DNA of 64,000 bases from NCBI GenBank assembly GCA_040285825.1, contig JAUPSS010000007.1, forward strand, positions 62,001 through 126,000, in the 5' to 3' direction. Made by a program: the position numbers and the translations under genes. This DNA comes from Eukaryota sp. TZLM1-RC (taxonomy: Eukaryota; Metamonada: BaSk clade). Below the pieces are notes generated by a model, which was not told the origin of the DNA, ran no database searches, and was given only the letters and a program-made list of their open reading frames with translations. Of this stretch, positions 50,790 to 60,334 are shown in pieces (position 1 is the stretch's first letter; each line of letters begins with the position of its first letter).

Positions 50790-52380
50790 TGTTTGTTCTT
50801 GTTCTTGTATTCGCTTTTTTTGTTTTTAAGCAAAAATAATCTGTTTGATGTGCTTTTTAATCGTTTTGTTGTATTCTTGTATAGAATAAAGTCGATTGAT
50901 CTTTACATTAACGATGAAATTTTTTTCTACCAACTCGTCCAAGTTATAAACTATTATATTCTATTTCATTCTCCTTCTGAAACTACTTGAGCAAAACTAA
51001 ATACTTCAGATAAACCCTTTGCTAACTAGATTCTCTCATCAGTTTCCCCTTTTTATTTCGTTTTTGTTTACTTTTCTGTTGTTCAACCAATGCTGATTTC
51101 TAGGCATTGGATTTTTGTTGTTCTTTGAAGAATCAATTGTTGAAATAAACAATGTTAACCATTATACATTATCAAATAAAATACGGCAGCAATAAACGTA
51201 AATTAAATTGGTAGGCAACCATAATGATACTTCAATACCGTTTTTCAAAATGAAATGCACTGATGGATTGTATTGAACAATTCAATGAATTATTTAACCA
51301 CTAGGATCAGTTGTAAAATTGCTTTCAAAATAAAGGTTGGGTATTTTGGTGTATGAACTACACATAAAGGAAACCCCCTTCTAGCATTTATTTTCTTATA
51401 AATCAGTATACATTCTAATAGTTAAAACTTGAACAATTGAGAAGAAATTTCCTAAAAAAGTTCAAGATAAAGGGGGAAATGTTTGATTGAGTTAATATTT
51501 TTGATAAATTAGTGCATAAAAGTACTAACATTATAAGCTACTTTATAACAACTATTTTTACTGACTCAAGTTGAGTTGTTCGTCCTTTTTGTTTGTTTCA
51601 TCGTGTACCTATATTTTTCATTACAGAAATTTGTGATTTGAGGTTTATTTTTCTTAACCAAAAGATAAGACTTATTTGAAATGATCAGATTTTATTTGTA
51701 AACTCAAAACTATTCTCAAATATTCTCAACAATCAGCTTGGTCATAATGAATTAATTGTTACTTTTATTATGGTTTTCAGCATAAATTAGATAAGACTTG
51801 TGAAATCAGTAATATTAGAGGTTTCTTACTATTCTGTTCGTAAATTATAAAGTTATATGCCACATAACCATTACCAATAATAAACCAAATAAGTTATTCC
51901 TAAACAGTGTTAATATCGTACACTTCAGGTTTACTCATTGGTTTAGCAAATTGGGCTACTCAAAGCTTTTAATTTTCATTCACCTTCATTAACTGAAATA
52001 TTCACCTGAATTATTCCAATTAGCGTCATGCACCCGAATTATTTCAATAATTCTAAAGAATTTCCATTGCTCGTTGAGTTTGAAATCACAGAAATTTTCG
52101 AGAATTAAACCATAATAGAGAATGACTTTTTTGCACTAATCTATGACATTCGTTAAATCAGAATCATTAGAAATTATGTAGAACCCAAAAACAAAAATTA
52201 AATTTTTTTTACAAACATAGAAATATTATTAACAGTAAAGAAGATTAAAATTGCTGAAATAATATTTAAACAAGGCACAATAATACAAGTATACTAAATT
52301 GGATAATAACTTCGCTCACTAAGCAAATTGAAGGTTTCTAATTACTTCTTCAAGAGGAAACAACAATAAATCGACTGAGT
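50790..52380. other. Intergenic stretch, first half duplicated in the left arm
   Basis: 50790-51605 mirrors the 3' flank of the left TRIM-like gene. 51606-52380 is unique AT-rich DNA in which I see no gene or signal. Confidence 0.5.
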
Positions 52381-52400
52381 AATTGAACTTTATCCAAAAC

Positions 52401-52676
52401 TTAACTCAATTTCAAATGCCGAATACACAGCTTAGAAACAAGCAAAGGCATCTCGGCAGGATTAGAGACTGGTATCTTATACGTGGGTGGATCCGCAGGG
52501 GAGAAAGGAGGTGGTCTACATTGTCTGGGAGGGTCAACTATTGGGGAGGGAGGAGGTCGTGGAACAGTGTTTTGCTTTTGAGGGGAAGATGTTACTGAGG
52601 GTTTGGGTGGTTGGCATCTTGTTCGCGGTTCAATGTAGGGACAGCGTGACTGAAGAACTTTATGGTATCGGGACAT
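52401..52676 (-). CDS. Small proline-rich protein
   Basis: 91 residues from ATG 52676. It begins MSRYHKVLQSRCPYIEPRTR and then becomes Pro-rich (PRPPPSPIVDPPRQCRPPPF, SPADPPTYKIPVSNPAEMP). The base composition is clearly GC-richer than the surroundings, supporting a real coding exon. It is divergent from prefoldin 4, with about 70 bases between starts, so the two probably share a promoter. No family recognised. The frame extends further upstream, but that part overlaps the prefoldin gene. Confidence 0.5.
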   Translation of the reverse strand: MSRYHKVLQSRCPYIEPRTRCQPPKPSVTSSPQKQNTVPRPPPSPIVDPPRQCRPPPFSPADPPTYKIPVSNPAEMPLLVSKLCIRHLKLS

Positions 52677-52748
52677 TTGGTGAAACAAGATTGACTTCAA
52701 AATCTCAACAATCTCAACTTTAAATACATCTTCCCACTTTAAAACATC

Positions 52749-53150
52749 ATGCGCATCCTTGATAAGTCTGAAGAGATTGAAGCTGATGTTACCTTTGAGG
52801 ATCAAACTAATATATGCGAATACAGTCGTCTGAATCATCACCGTGTCGATCTAAAGGAAGAACTTGACAAGATTTCCAAGGAAATTGAGTCTCTCAAATC
52901 CGCACAAGACGATCTAGAGTTGGTTATGCCAGAAGATGATACTCCCATCTATGTCCACGTTGGCACTTCTTTCATAGTGTCCTCTGAAGATGATGCAGAG
53001 AGTTTCATCAGTGCAGAGCTCCGACGTGTTTCTGCAAAAGCCCAGGAGAAACAAGAACAGTACAATTCAGTCGTTGAAAGAATGAAAATCCTTCGTGAAG
53101 CTTTGTATGCCAAGTTCAAAAGCACGATAAACCTCGAAATCGACTATTAG
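52749..53150 (+). CDS. PFD4: Prefoldin subunit 4
   Basis: 133 residues from ATG 52749. It matches prefoldin beta-type subunit 4: ADVTFEDQTNICEYSRLNHH at the start, DLKEELDKISKEIESLKSAQ in the first coiled-coil helix, the central hairpin region (PIYVHVGTSFIVSS), and the second helix ending in LREALYAKFKSTINLEIDY. Length and ending (LYAKFxxxINLE) are those of the family. Prefoldin is a cytosolic hexamer that hands nascent actin and tubulin to the chaperonin CCT. No intron. Confidence 0.9.
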   Translation: MRILDKSEEIEADVTFEDQTNICEYSRLNHHRVDLKEELDKISKEIESLKSAQDDLELVMPEDDTPIYVHVGTSFIVSSEDDAESFISAELRRVSAKAQEKQEQYNSVVERMKILREALYAKFKSTINLEIDY

Positions 53151-53417
53151 GTGTATTAGTTGTTTAATATATATAATATATGGGTGTTTTTGTTTATGAC
53201 CAAGTAATCATCACTAGGTGAAATATAACCAATTAATTTTCTTGGCTATACATTAATGAGTACTCTAGGTTTTCAAAACAAGAATCAAATCAAAGGTGTT
53301 TAATCATTTCTGATCTTACACTTATAGAGCTCTTCTGAGGATACTGACACAAAAGCCATGTAAAGATAACCCAGATGTTAGAACGTTGAAAAGAAAGTAA
53401 AATTGGATCCTGAATTA

Positions 53418-53651
53418 ATGCCAGTCTTTGAGGTGGTACATCCAGCGGATCGGACACAACCTTATTTGCAGTTCGATGTCCCACCAAAGGCCCCATTCTT
53501 CACAGTTCAGCGTTATGCTGCTGAGCACTTCTCGTTGAATCCTCAAAAATCAAGACTCGCAACCAAGACTGGTGAACATCCTCCTTCAGATGCTTCAGCA
53601 CAATCAGTGATTTCTGATTTTGGGTCTGAGTATGTCATCTTTTCATATTAG
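53418..53651 (+). CDS. UFM1: UFM1-like ubiquitin-fold modifier
   Basis: 77 residues from ATG 53418; an upstream in-frame TTG is not used. The whole length follows UFM1: VFEVVHPADRTQPYLQFDVP, then KAPFFTVQRYAAEHFSLNPQ, then GEHPPSDASAQSVISDFGSE and YVIF. UFM1 is conjugated to lysines (notably ribosomal protein uL24 at the ER) through a C-terminal Gly exposed by processing. Here the frame ends FSY at a TAG, with no VG or Gly. Either a short 3' intron hides the real end, the gene is truncated, or this is a non-conjugating relative. Splices tried by eye did not restore a Val-Gly end. Confidence 0.7.
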   Translation: MPVFEVVHPADRTQPYLQFDVPPKAPFFTVQRYAAEHFSLNPQKSRLATKTGEHPPSDASAQSVISDFGSEYVIFSY

Positions 53652-53659
53652 GAAAACAT

Positions 53660-54885
53660 CTCCTTTTTGTGAATAGCCCTACCATCAACCGGGCTTTTCA
53701 GTGGTTTTTCTTATCTTGTTGCTTTTCTGTTCCTCATTTGTGTAAAATTGGGCTTTCCTGATGTAAATAAATTGATGTTGTTTTCGTTCTCATTCAATAC
53801 GTCATGGCACAATGCAGTTGTATTTTGGTGTGAAATTTAGACCTTGTTTTACCACACCCATCAAGGTGAATACTTTTTAGATTTGAAAATTGCTTTCAAC
53901 TTGATGAAGCGTAGTAGTTAGTATGATGTGCTTGAAGATAAAAATACAGATCTCTTAATCTATTTCTATTGGTAGACAAACATACTTTGATGGAATAAAG
54001 TGTATACCTTTCATTCCTCAAGATGCATTTAGCTTTGTTGGGCAATTTTGGTAATATTTATTCACAGTTAAACAATTTTTTGAAAATTTTTGAGGAATCA
54101 AGTTTAATCGCTGAATTCATGATTGAAAGAAATATCAAATTTTTTATTTCAAGTAGTTGTTGTGTCGGGAAATGTGCTCAAATTCCTCTTTTGCTTTTCA
54201 AAATTCCTGAAACTATTTAAAACTTGATGTCAATTACTGTTAAAAGATATTGAGTCCAGATATTTTGATTTATTTGAGATTGATTCTACAAAAGCATCTG
54301 TTTTATGTGAAGCAGTTTTTTTTCAAGATTTTTCATTGATGTCCATCACATGAGTATCGGTTCTTAGTTAAATTAATACCAATGCAATTTAGTCAATTTC
54401 TTACCAGTGACATTTGGATCCAGAGTTTTTCTCAAAATAGTTCACAATATCAAATCGTTCATTCATTAAATGATCTTTTTGACTCCGAAAGCTACAACAT
54501 CAATTTACGCATGTTCAGAAACATATCAGTTTCATCAGTCAACGTCCACAAGGAAGAAAATGACTAAAGTACAACCAATTAATGGTACTTCCAGGGAATT
54601 GATCATCAATTTAACATTGTTTGTAAAAACAGAAACTCATTTGAACATTCAATTCAAGACCTATGAATAGCTATAATGCAGTAGCTTCATTAGCAGCTCT
54701 ATGAATTGTACTTTCAGGGCCATTACAAAATGTAATAGTTTTTGAGAGTATTCGAAACAAACCGTGTGTCTTCAAAACAAAATGTTAATGTTGAACATGT
54801 TTTGAAGGTGTGGTTGACCAAAAACCAAGCTTTTTCTCCTTATTGTTTATATGTTAATTTTTATAGAAAGCAGATTGTTCTCGTC
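53660..54885. other. Stretch without a supportable gene
   Basis: AT-rich with fragmented frames (for example 54023-54220 and 54382-54567) that look like decayed coding sequence of unknown family. Nothing else was recognised. Confidence 0.4.
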
Positions 54886-54890
54886 ATCTA

Positions 54891-55178
54891 CTAATCCAAT
54901 CTCCGTTCATAGAAGCCTTCTTGATCAAGCTCTGGAACTGTAATCATCAGTTCGTCATCGCAAGAATAGTGCCAGCGGTTTGTACGAGAGGTCGGAGATA
55001 TATCTGAAAAGGTCGAGAGTTCTATATCTGTTGGACAGTCATTTGTAATGATCGGTCTTTGCCCTCTACAATCATCGCAAGTTTCCCGTTCAGGTATGGA
55101 AGAAGAAGAAGTGGCTAATGTATTTGAATTGAAAACACAGGAAAATTTGAAACAATCATTATTGGAATGGAATACCAA
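54891..55178 (-). other. Unassigned open frame, possible exon
   Basis: 95-residue minus-strand frame with balanced composition (ERETCDDCRGQRPIITNDCP, SPTSRTNRWHYSCDDELMIT). It begins at a TTG, so the start lies elsewhere or it is an exon. It has four to five Cys residues and an acidic C-terminus. No family recognised. Confidence 0.3.
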
Positions 55179-55376
55179 ATCTTTTTTTACTGAATTGCTT
55201 ACATCAAATAAAGATTAATAAAATTAAATACAACTATTGCTCCAGCTCTTCAAAAGCTGCCTCGCCTACATCAAAGCAATCAATTATTTAAGATGCAGAA
55301 AAAATCCCACAATAACAGTCATTGTATGTCATTGGATTTTAGTAATTCAAACTGTTTAAAACTGGACTGGAATGTT

Positions 55377-55440
55377 GGTTTAATGAATATCGTTCGATTT
55401 GTTATGAGTTCATTTTGTTAAGTGTTAAAATTCTCATTAA
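55377..55440 (+). mobile_element. Decayed LINE 3'-tail remnant
   Basis: TTTGTTATGAGTTCATTTTG followed by TTAAGTGTTAAAATTC resembles the LINE tail (ATTAGTTATGAGTTAATTTA, ATTAAGTGTGCAAATTC). Only about 60 bases are present. Confidence 0.5.
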
Positions 55441-55540
55441 GCCAAGCAAATTGGAAAATTGCAGAATTGAAATTTTGACACTTTTGAAATAACGTTTTTC
55501 TCTTCCAAATATCTAACCATCAGCTCACCTATCAAAAGAC

Positions 55541-57291
55541 ATGAGCCAATCTCAGCAATTACCTGTATGTAAGCTGCCGTTTTTGACGATAGCAGGAATC
55601 TTGTCCTTCAGTTGTTGTGACACAACCACCCATTGTATGACGTTAGTCTTGACTAACCAAAGTACAATGTTCCTGTTCAACCCATCTATGAGCCACAAAA
55701 GAAGAAGGGAATGGGACTGCTCATCATCGCCAGCATTGTATTATTAGTGATAAGTATCACTATTGTATTAGCTGTGGTTTCAACTGATGAGAACTCGTCC
55801 GATCCATCCCCAGCACCTGATCCATCCCCAGCACCTGATCCATCCCCACAACCCACTGACTATACGATTTCTGGATCCGTGTTAGTAGAAGGTCATTCCT
55901 TCGAAGCCGATGTTACTGTTCGTATCATAGACTCACAGATAGAAGAGTCTACATCTACCACTAACGGCCAATTTGAAATCGAATTACAAGGAAGGCCAGA
56001 TGATGAAGTAAAAATCGCCGTCTCAAGTCCTGATGACTGTTTTCAAAGCACAGTGGTGACCGAATTGGTAACTGAGGCTAAGGAATTAAACATTTGGCCC
56101 AATCCAGCTTCTAAAGCGTTTAGGGTGTCAGGAACAGTCTATTTTGATGGTTCGCCTTCATCCAACGCTAGAATCTCTGTTAAAGCTACTGAAGGAGGGA
56201 CTTCATCAAGAAGCCAATCTACTGACTCTTCCGGAAAGTTTGACATTCTGGTTGATGCGTATTGCTATTCTGATTTTGACATTACTGTCACTGCTGATGA
56301 TGATTCCTTCGATAGCAAAACGCTTACCGTCTCCATGAATGATCGTCAAAATGTGGATATAACAGTGATTAAGACATTTACTGTTACAGGAACATTGACT
56401 CTATATGGAACTCTCACTAATATTGTCGACGTTCAGCTTGTTGATTCTGCAGGTACAACCCACCGGGTCACTCCTAGTCCCCATGGTTGGTATAGGTTCC
56501 ATAACGTTGCTAAAGGTAATGGCGAAATTAGTATTTTCCCTTACAGTTATTGGACTACTCAAGAGATTGGTGTCAATCAAGACATGAACTTTGACATTGA
56601 TGAATCGTTCACCATTGAAATTTCCTTGAAAGTCGAGGAAAGAGGCTCTCCTGTTTCTGGTGCAATGATTGGATTCAATAACTACGTGTATATTACCCTT
56701 GCTGATGGAATTGTTAAGAGCACCGTTCCCCTGGATCCGTCAAGTGACTCTTATTATATTGAAGTTTATGGCCAGCGCCATATTCCCACTGGGACTTGGT
56801 TTGGCGTTGGCAATGATCCAACAGTCACTATTGCTCTTACCCCAGCTTCCATAGAGTTTACCCATGGTGACGATGTTGTTGCTATAGATTTTGCAAACAA
56901 CAACTGGTATGATTCTTCCTCATTGCACTCCGAATGGTCTGATGTTGCTTTTTGTCAAGATAGGACACTTTACTGGGGTAACTGTGAAAGTTATATGAAT
57001 AACGTTAATTGCGGCACGCATATCAGCTCTTTGTCTTTTGAACTTTTTCCAGATTGGACGAGAGGGCTGGGATTTACAGGTGAAAGTCACACAATTGGAG
57101 GTCAATTTTGTCACGAAGTAATTTGGGAAGAAGAATCCACTGTTCATCATTATTGGTGCTTCACACCATCTAACCACAATCTCAGATATCACCGCAGAGA
57201 ACGTAGTTGGGGTTTTTGGAGTACCGCAGAAGAACTTCATTTCAGAAATCATGCGTACCATACTTCCTACACTCAATGGAGGAGTTGTTGA
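55541..57291 (+). CDS. Type II membrane surface protein with Pro-rich stalk and beta-sandwich repeats
   Basis: Exon 1 is 55541-55564 and exon 2 is 55663-57291, 550 residues. A short cytosolic N-terminus (MSQSQQLP|YNVPVQPIYEPQKKKG) precedes one membrane helix (about residues 25-46). Then comes a stalk with three DPSPAP-type repeats. Three or more domains of carboxypeptidase-regulatory/Ig-like type follow (each with a TISGSVLVEG- or RVSGTVYFDG-like start and a NGQFEIEL- or SGKFDILV-like strand). The C-terminal 150 residues are Cys- and Trp-rich (YWGNCESYMNNVNCG, FCHEVIWEEE, HHYWCF), probably a binding domain. Presumed cell-surface or lysosomal protein. Ligand unknown. Confidence 0.65.
55565..55662 (+). 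other. Intron of about 98 nt in the surface-protein gene
   Basis: Donor GTATGT. The acceptor region CTAACCAAAG has the same branch-site-to-AG spacing as the other introns here. Removal joins a short ATG exon in phase with the basic segment just before the membrane helix. Confidence 0.55.
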
Positions 57292-57299
57292 ATGGAAAT

Positions 57300-57685
57300 C
57301 AGTTGTTACTGATAAGTGTCCCAAAATAATAAATATTGTGACCATATTATTCGCCAGCATATAATATTACCATTCAAAAACGCCTTACATCATCCAATCT
57401 TTTTGAATCTTATACAAACATTTCACATTGGACAAACAATAAAATTTCCTTCATAACTCTGGACGAGAACGTGATTGGATTTTCTCTGTTGCCTGTACCA
57501 AATCAGATCATTGCAACACATTTAAATAAATATTTATTTGCAGCACACATTCACTTATTAGTGTTGAAAATTCGAGAAGTGGATTGGTTGAGCAAACATT
57601 TTCCCAGTCCTGTGCTGATTTTGCGTTTTGTAGAGGGAAATCTATTTATTTAGGACCTCAAAATACAAAACTTAACCTAAAATTA
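57300..57685. other. Short stretch without a supportable gene
   Basis: One 60-residue frame (57471-57653) has no recognised family. It may be the N-terminal side of the Fanzor relic that follows, but nothing confirms this. Confidence 0.35.
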
Positions 57686-57689
57686 ACAA

Positions 57690-57880
57690 AATTAAACGCT
57701 TGTTTGAAGGAACAAATACTATAGTTTGGTTCGGCAATGGTGGCGATGGTCCATCTCGTCAAGCTGTGAAATCCCTCAGAAAGAGATTTCTCAAACAAAT
57801 TCAATAACACTTTGAATACGTGAAAGTAGGGAACGAGTTTATGACCTCAGCAAAAGTGAATTGTTGTAAGGTCTTCCTTA
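57690..57880 (+). pseudogene. Fanzor2-like (TnpB-like) nuclease relic 3
   Basis: One frame reads TIVWFGNGGDGPSRQ, VKSLRKRFLKQIQ, stop, then HFEYVKVGNEFMTSAKVNCC. The pattern GNG followed 30-40 residues later by (D/N)EFxTSxxxxxC is the RuvC-II/zinc-ribbon entry of TnpB-like Fanzor proteins. The GNG rather than GDW motif sets it apart from relics 1 and 2. The expected second CxxC and NRDxNA are missing. Only about 60 residues survive, so the call rests on these motifs. Confidence 0.5.
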
Positions 57881-57949
57881 GAAAGATATATCATGTGAGA
57901 CAGTAGTATCGTTTTCTACAATGTATTTCCAGGGAGTTTAGTGTATACT

Positions 57950-58122
57950 AACCGTTGGTGCTGAGAAGTTCACTGTTAGGATATTGAAAAAGATCTATTC
58001 AGAAATGGAGGATATTGATAGTCGTCCCATTAGTTATGAATTAATTCAGTGTGCATGTTCAATAAATATAAAAATCTATTTAGAAATGGAGGAAAAATAG
58101 TCATAATATTGTGAAATCACAT
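57950..58122 (+). mobile_element. Old LINE relic, left piece (host of nested insertions)
   Basis: Around 58084-58122 the frame reads RKNSHNIVKSH. It continues across the copy F insertion at 60024 as RIASCLEPLL, matching the YRSSLHDAVRD...ARISCIKEPLL part of the LINE protein. The relic had therefore decayed before copy F landed in it. Confidence 0.55.
58013..58073 (+). mobile_element. LINE copy J: 61-bp 3'-tail insertion with 20-bp target-site duplication
   Basis: The insert contains only the LINE 3' end (AGTCGTCCCATTAGTTATGA ... TTCAATAAATATAAAA). It is flanked by ATCTATTCAGAAATGGAGGA (57993-58012) and ATCTATTTAGAAATGGAGGA (58074-58093), a 20-base duplication with one mismatch. It is an extreme 5' truncation, as expected from target-primed reverse transcription, and fixes the 3' end of the element family. 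Confidence 0.85.
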
Positions 58123-60012
58123 TGGAAAGAATGCCGTATTTTCAATCAACATATAGCACAAATTCTAATTTACATTTTGGTAATTGCATTGTTAGTTCAT
58201 CAAGTGGTGTAAAGCAAGGAGATCCGTTAGGACCTCTTTTGTTTTGTTTAGCCTTCATCCTATTTTATTGCAAATTCAGGAGATGTTTCCTTTGCTAAAA
58301 ATGATCGCATATATGGATGATGTTGTTTTTATTGGTGATTTAAATATTGTGAAACAAGCAACTGTATGTTTCAAAGAATTATTTACCAAAATTGGTCTCC
58401 GACTTAATTTACTTAAATGTGTTTTGTTGTCGAATTCTCCAGTTTCCACAATGGTTGATGGTATTGAAATTCAAGCCAATTTATATTCAATAGATGCTAT
58501 TCGTCATTTGTGTTCGTTTTAGGAAATAATGATGAAATTACCAAAAAATTGTTTAAAAAGTTGAACTCAATTTCTGAAAAAATTGACCGAATAAAGAATT
58601 TAGATATACAAAAACACATCAAATTTACTATTAGAAGACTGTATTTTAGTTCCAATTTTAATCATATATTTCGATCTACAAATCCTCTCGTCACTAAACC
58701 TTTGGCTCAGAAGTTCAATGAATTACGTGCAAAAGTTCTATCTCAATTACTGGGATGTAAAATGTTCCAAATTCCAGACCATGCTTATTTTAGTCCACAT
58801 TATGACACTTTAGGTTGGACGAAGGCTTCTATTTTTACCTCGTGTGCTTTTGTTGGTGGATGCAGAAATGTAATCTTTGAGTTTTCCGAAACATTTGCAG
58901 ATTGGGAAGATTTATTGATGACAACGCAAAGTTCCACTGTTTTCGCATTAAATGAAGAAATTTCAAAAATTAATGCAGAAAAATGGGGTCCATGCTTTCC
59001 CCATTCAATCAATGGCAATATTCCAGAACAGAATGTTTTAAATTTGAAGTACACTCTTCGAACATTGCAGAAACGATGGACTGGAATTTATGAAAATGAT
59101 TTTTATAATATTATATGCAGCTCGGCTGTTTAAAATCAAGATCTTCACTCATTGTTATTGGAAAAGGGTGTTTGTGAAAATAAGTCATCAGATTCTTCAC
59201 TTTTTGTAACCATTGTACCACGAAGATTTGGATTGTGTGCCACTAATGAAGCATTTGTAACAAAAATGAGATTATATTTAAACATCCCCATTTTTCAATT
59301 ATTATCAAAAGAAAAATGTATTTGTTCGAATTCACCTCAACTCACTTTGCGCCATGATCTTAATTGTTCTAAATTGATAACTTATCGTTCTTTATTACAT
59401 GATGCTGTTAGAGACAGTGTTTTCAATATGGCACAAACTGCAAGAATATCTTGTATCAAAGAGCCTCTGCTGAAGGAAACATTTTCTCTGAATAATTTTG
59501 GGCTGATGATAGAGGTGATGTATACTGTGATTGGATTGATAATTCTGAAGCTATTGTTGACTTTGTCTCATGTAATGTTGCAAATGATACTTTGGTTCAC
59601 AGAAGAAAACTTAATCCTGTGAGTGCTCTTGATTTTTTAGCAAAAGAAAAACATAGTAAATATGACAAAGATATTGAAGAGGCTAATGCTGATAAAAATA
59701 CACAGCTGGTTTTGATTGCCTTCCCATTTTCGATAAATGGAAGATTATCAGATGAAGCAGAAACCTTTATGAATGACCTCCAAAAAATGGTTCAAGAAAA
59801 AACAATGAAAAGATTTAATGTTTTTTATGGCGTTCTCGGATTCCATTGACCATTATCAATAGATTACCTCGGTTTTTCAATCGAACAAGAGCAGTTTTAG
59901 CTAGACAGCAAGCAGATCAAGATGTTGTAGAGGAAATCTTGGTTCAATGATAGCCGTCCCATTAGTTATGAGTTAATTTAATTGAGTGTGCAAATTTAAT
60001 AAATATTGTATT
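58123..60012 (+). mobile_element. LINE copy F: 5'-truncated, multiply frameshifted
   Basis: Same region as copy E: RT motif B (GVKQGDPLGPLLFCL), AYMDDVVFIGD, the thumb-like region, the knuckle and the endonuclease. At least five disruptions interrupt the frame (around 58250, 58520, 59130, 59500 and 59820), so it is older than C and E. TGAAATCACAT at 58112-58122 and 60013-60023 is a candidate 11-base target-site duplication. It is inserted into an older LINE relic. Confidence 0.85.
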
Positions 60013-60224
60013 TGAAATCACATAGAATTGCTTCCTGTTTAGAACCATTGCTTTCCCGGTTGGTTGATGAAGATACTTTGAATTCGTTTGGTCGATATAG
60101 AGGCGATTTAATGCTTGAAGGTCTTGAAGGTACTACCATTATTACATATGTGAGATCCACTGATGTATGCAATGATTCTTTTATTCTTGGGATAAATATA
60201 ATACAAAATATTGTGAAATTCTGA
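60013..60224 (+). mobile_element. Old LINE relic, right piece (endonuclease region)
   Basis: The frame reads RIASCLEPLLSRLVDEDTLN, SFGRYRGDLMLEGLEG and TTIITYVRSTDVCNDSFIL. It aligns with ARISCIKEPLL, LNNFGSEDRGDVYCDWIDNS and IVDFVSCNVANDTLV of the young element. It is the continuation of the relic at 57950-58122. Confidence 0.65.
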
Positions 60225-60231
60225 GGACTGA

Positions 60232-60242
60232 CGATCGATCGG
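60232..60242. promoter_or_regulatory. CGATCGATCGG palindromic site upstream of calnexin
   Basis: The same GC-rich palindrome core occurs in the TRIM-like genes (17571, 25366, 26464, 49150, 50248). Here it is about 95 bases upstream of the calnexin ATG in AT-rich DNA. It could be a protein-binding site; this is speculative. Confidence 0.2.
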
Positions 60243-60334
60243 AAAACTAGACCAACTGCCACCTCACACATTGTCACAAGCCAATATGCAATCCTCATGA
60301 TGAGTGGGAACACTTTTTATCACTGAAGACATCA

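Larger units (their letters stand above)
43610..51605 (-). repeat. Right arm of 8-kb inverted duplication
   Basis: Reverse complement of 24025-32011. The outer end near 51605 has no LINE tail, unlike the left arm. Differences from the left arm include the stop and frameshift pattern in the LINE, a one-residue indel in the TRIM-like gene and scattered substitutions. Confidence 0.95.

Noticed and set aside
53622-53660. A very short 3' intron restoring a Gly end in the UFM1-like gene
   Set aside because: GT...AG pairs in this stretch give 18- or 22-base introns and do not produce a Val-Gly terminus.
56920-57360. Minus-strand frame of 146 residues opposite the surface-protein gene
   Set aside because: Shadow of the coding strand, without recognisable features.
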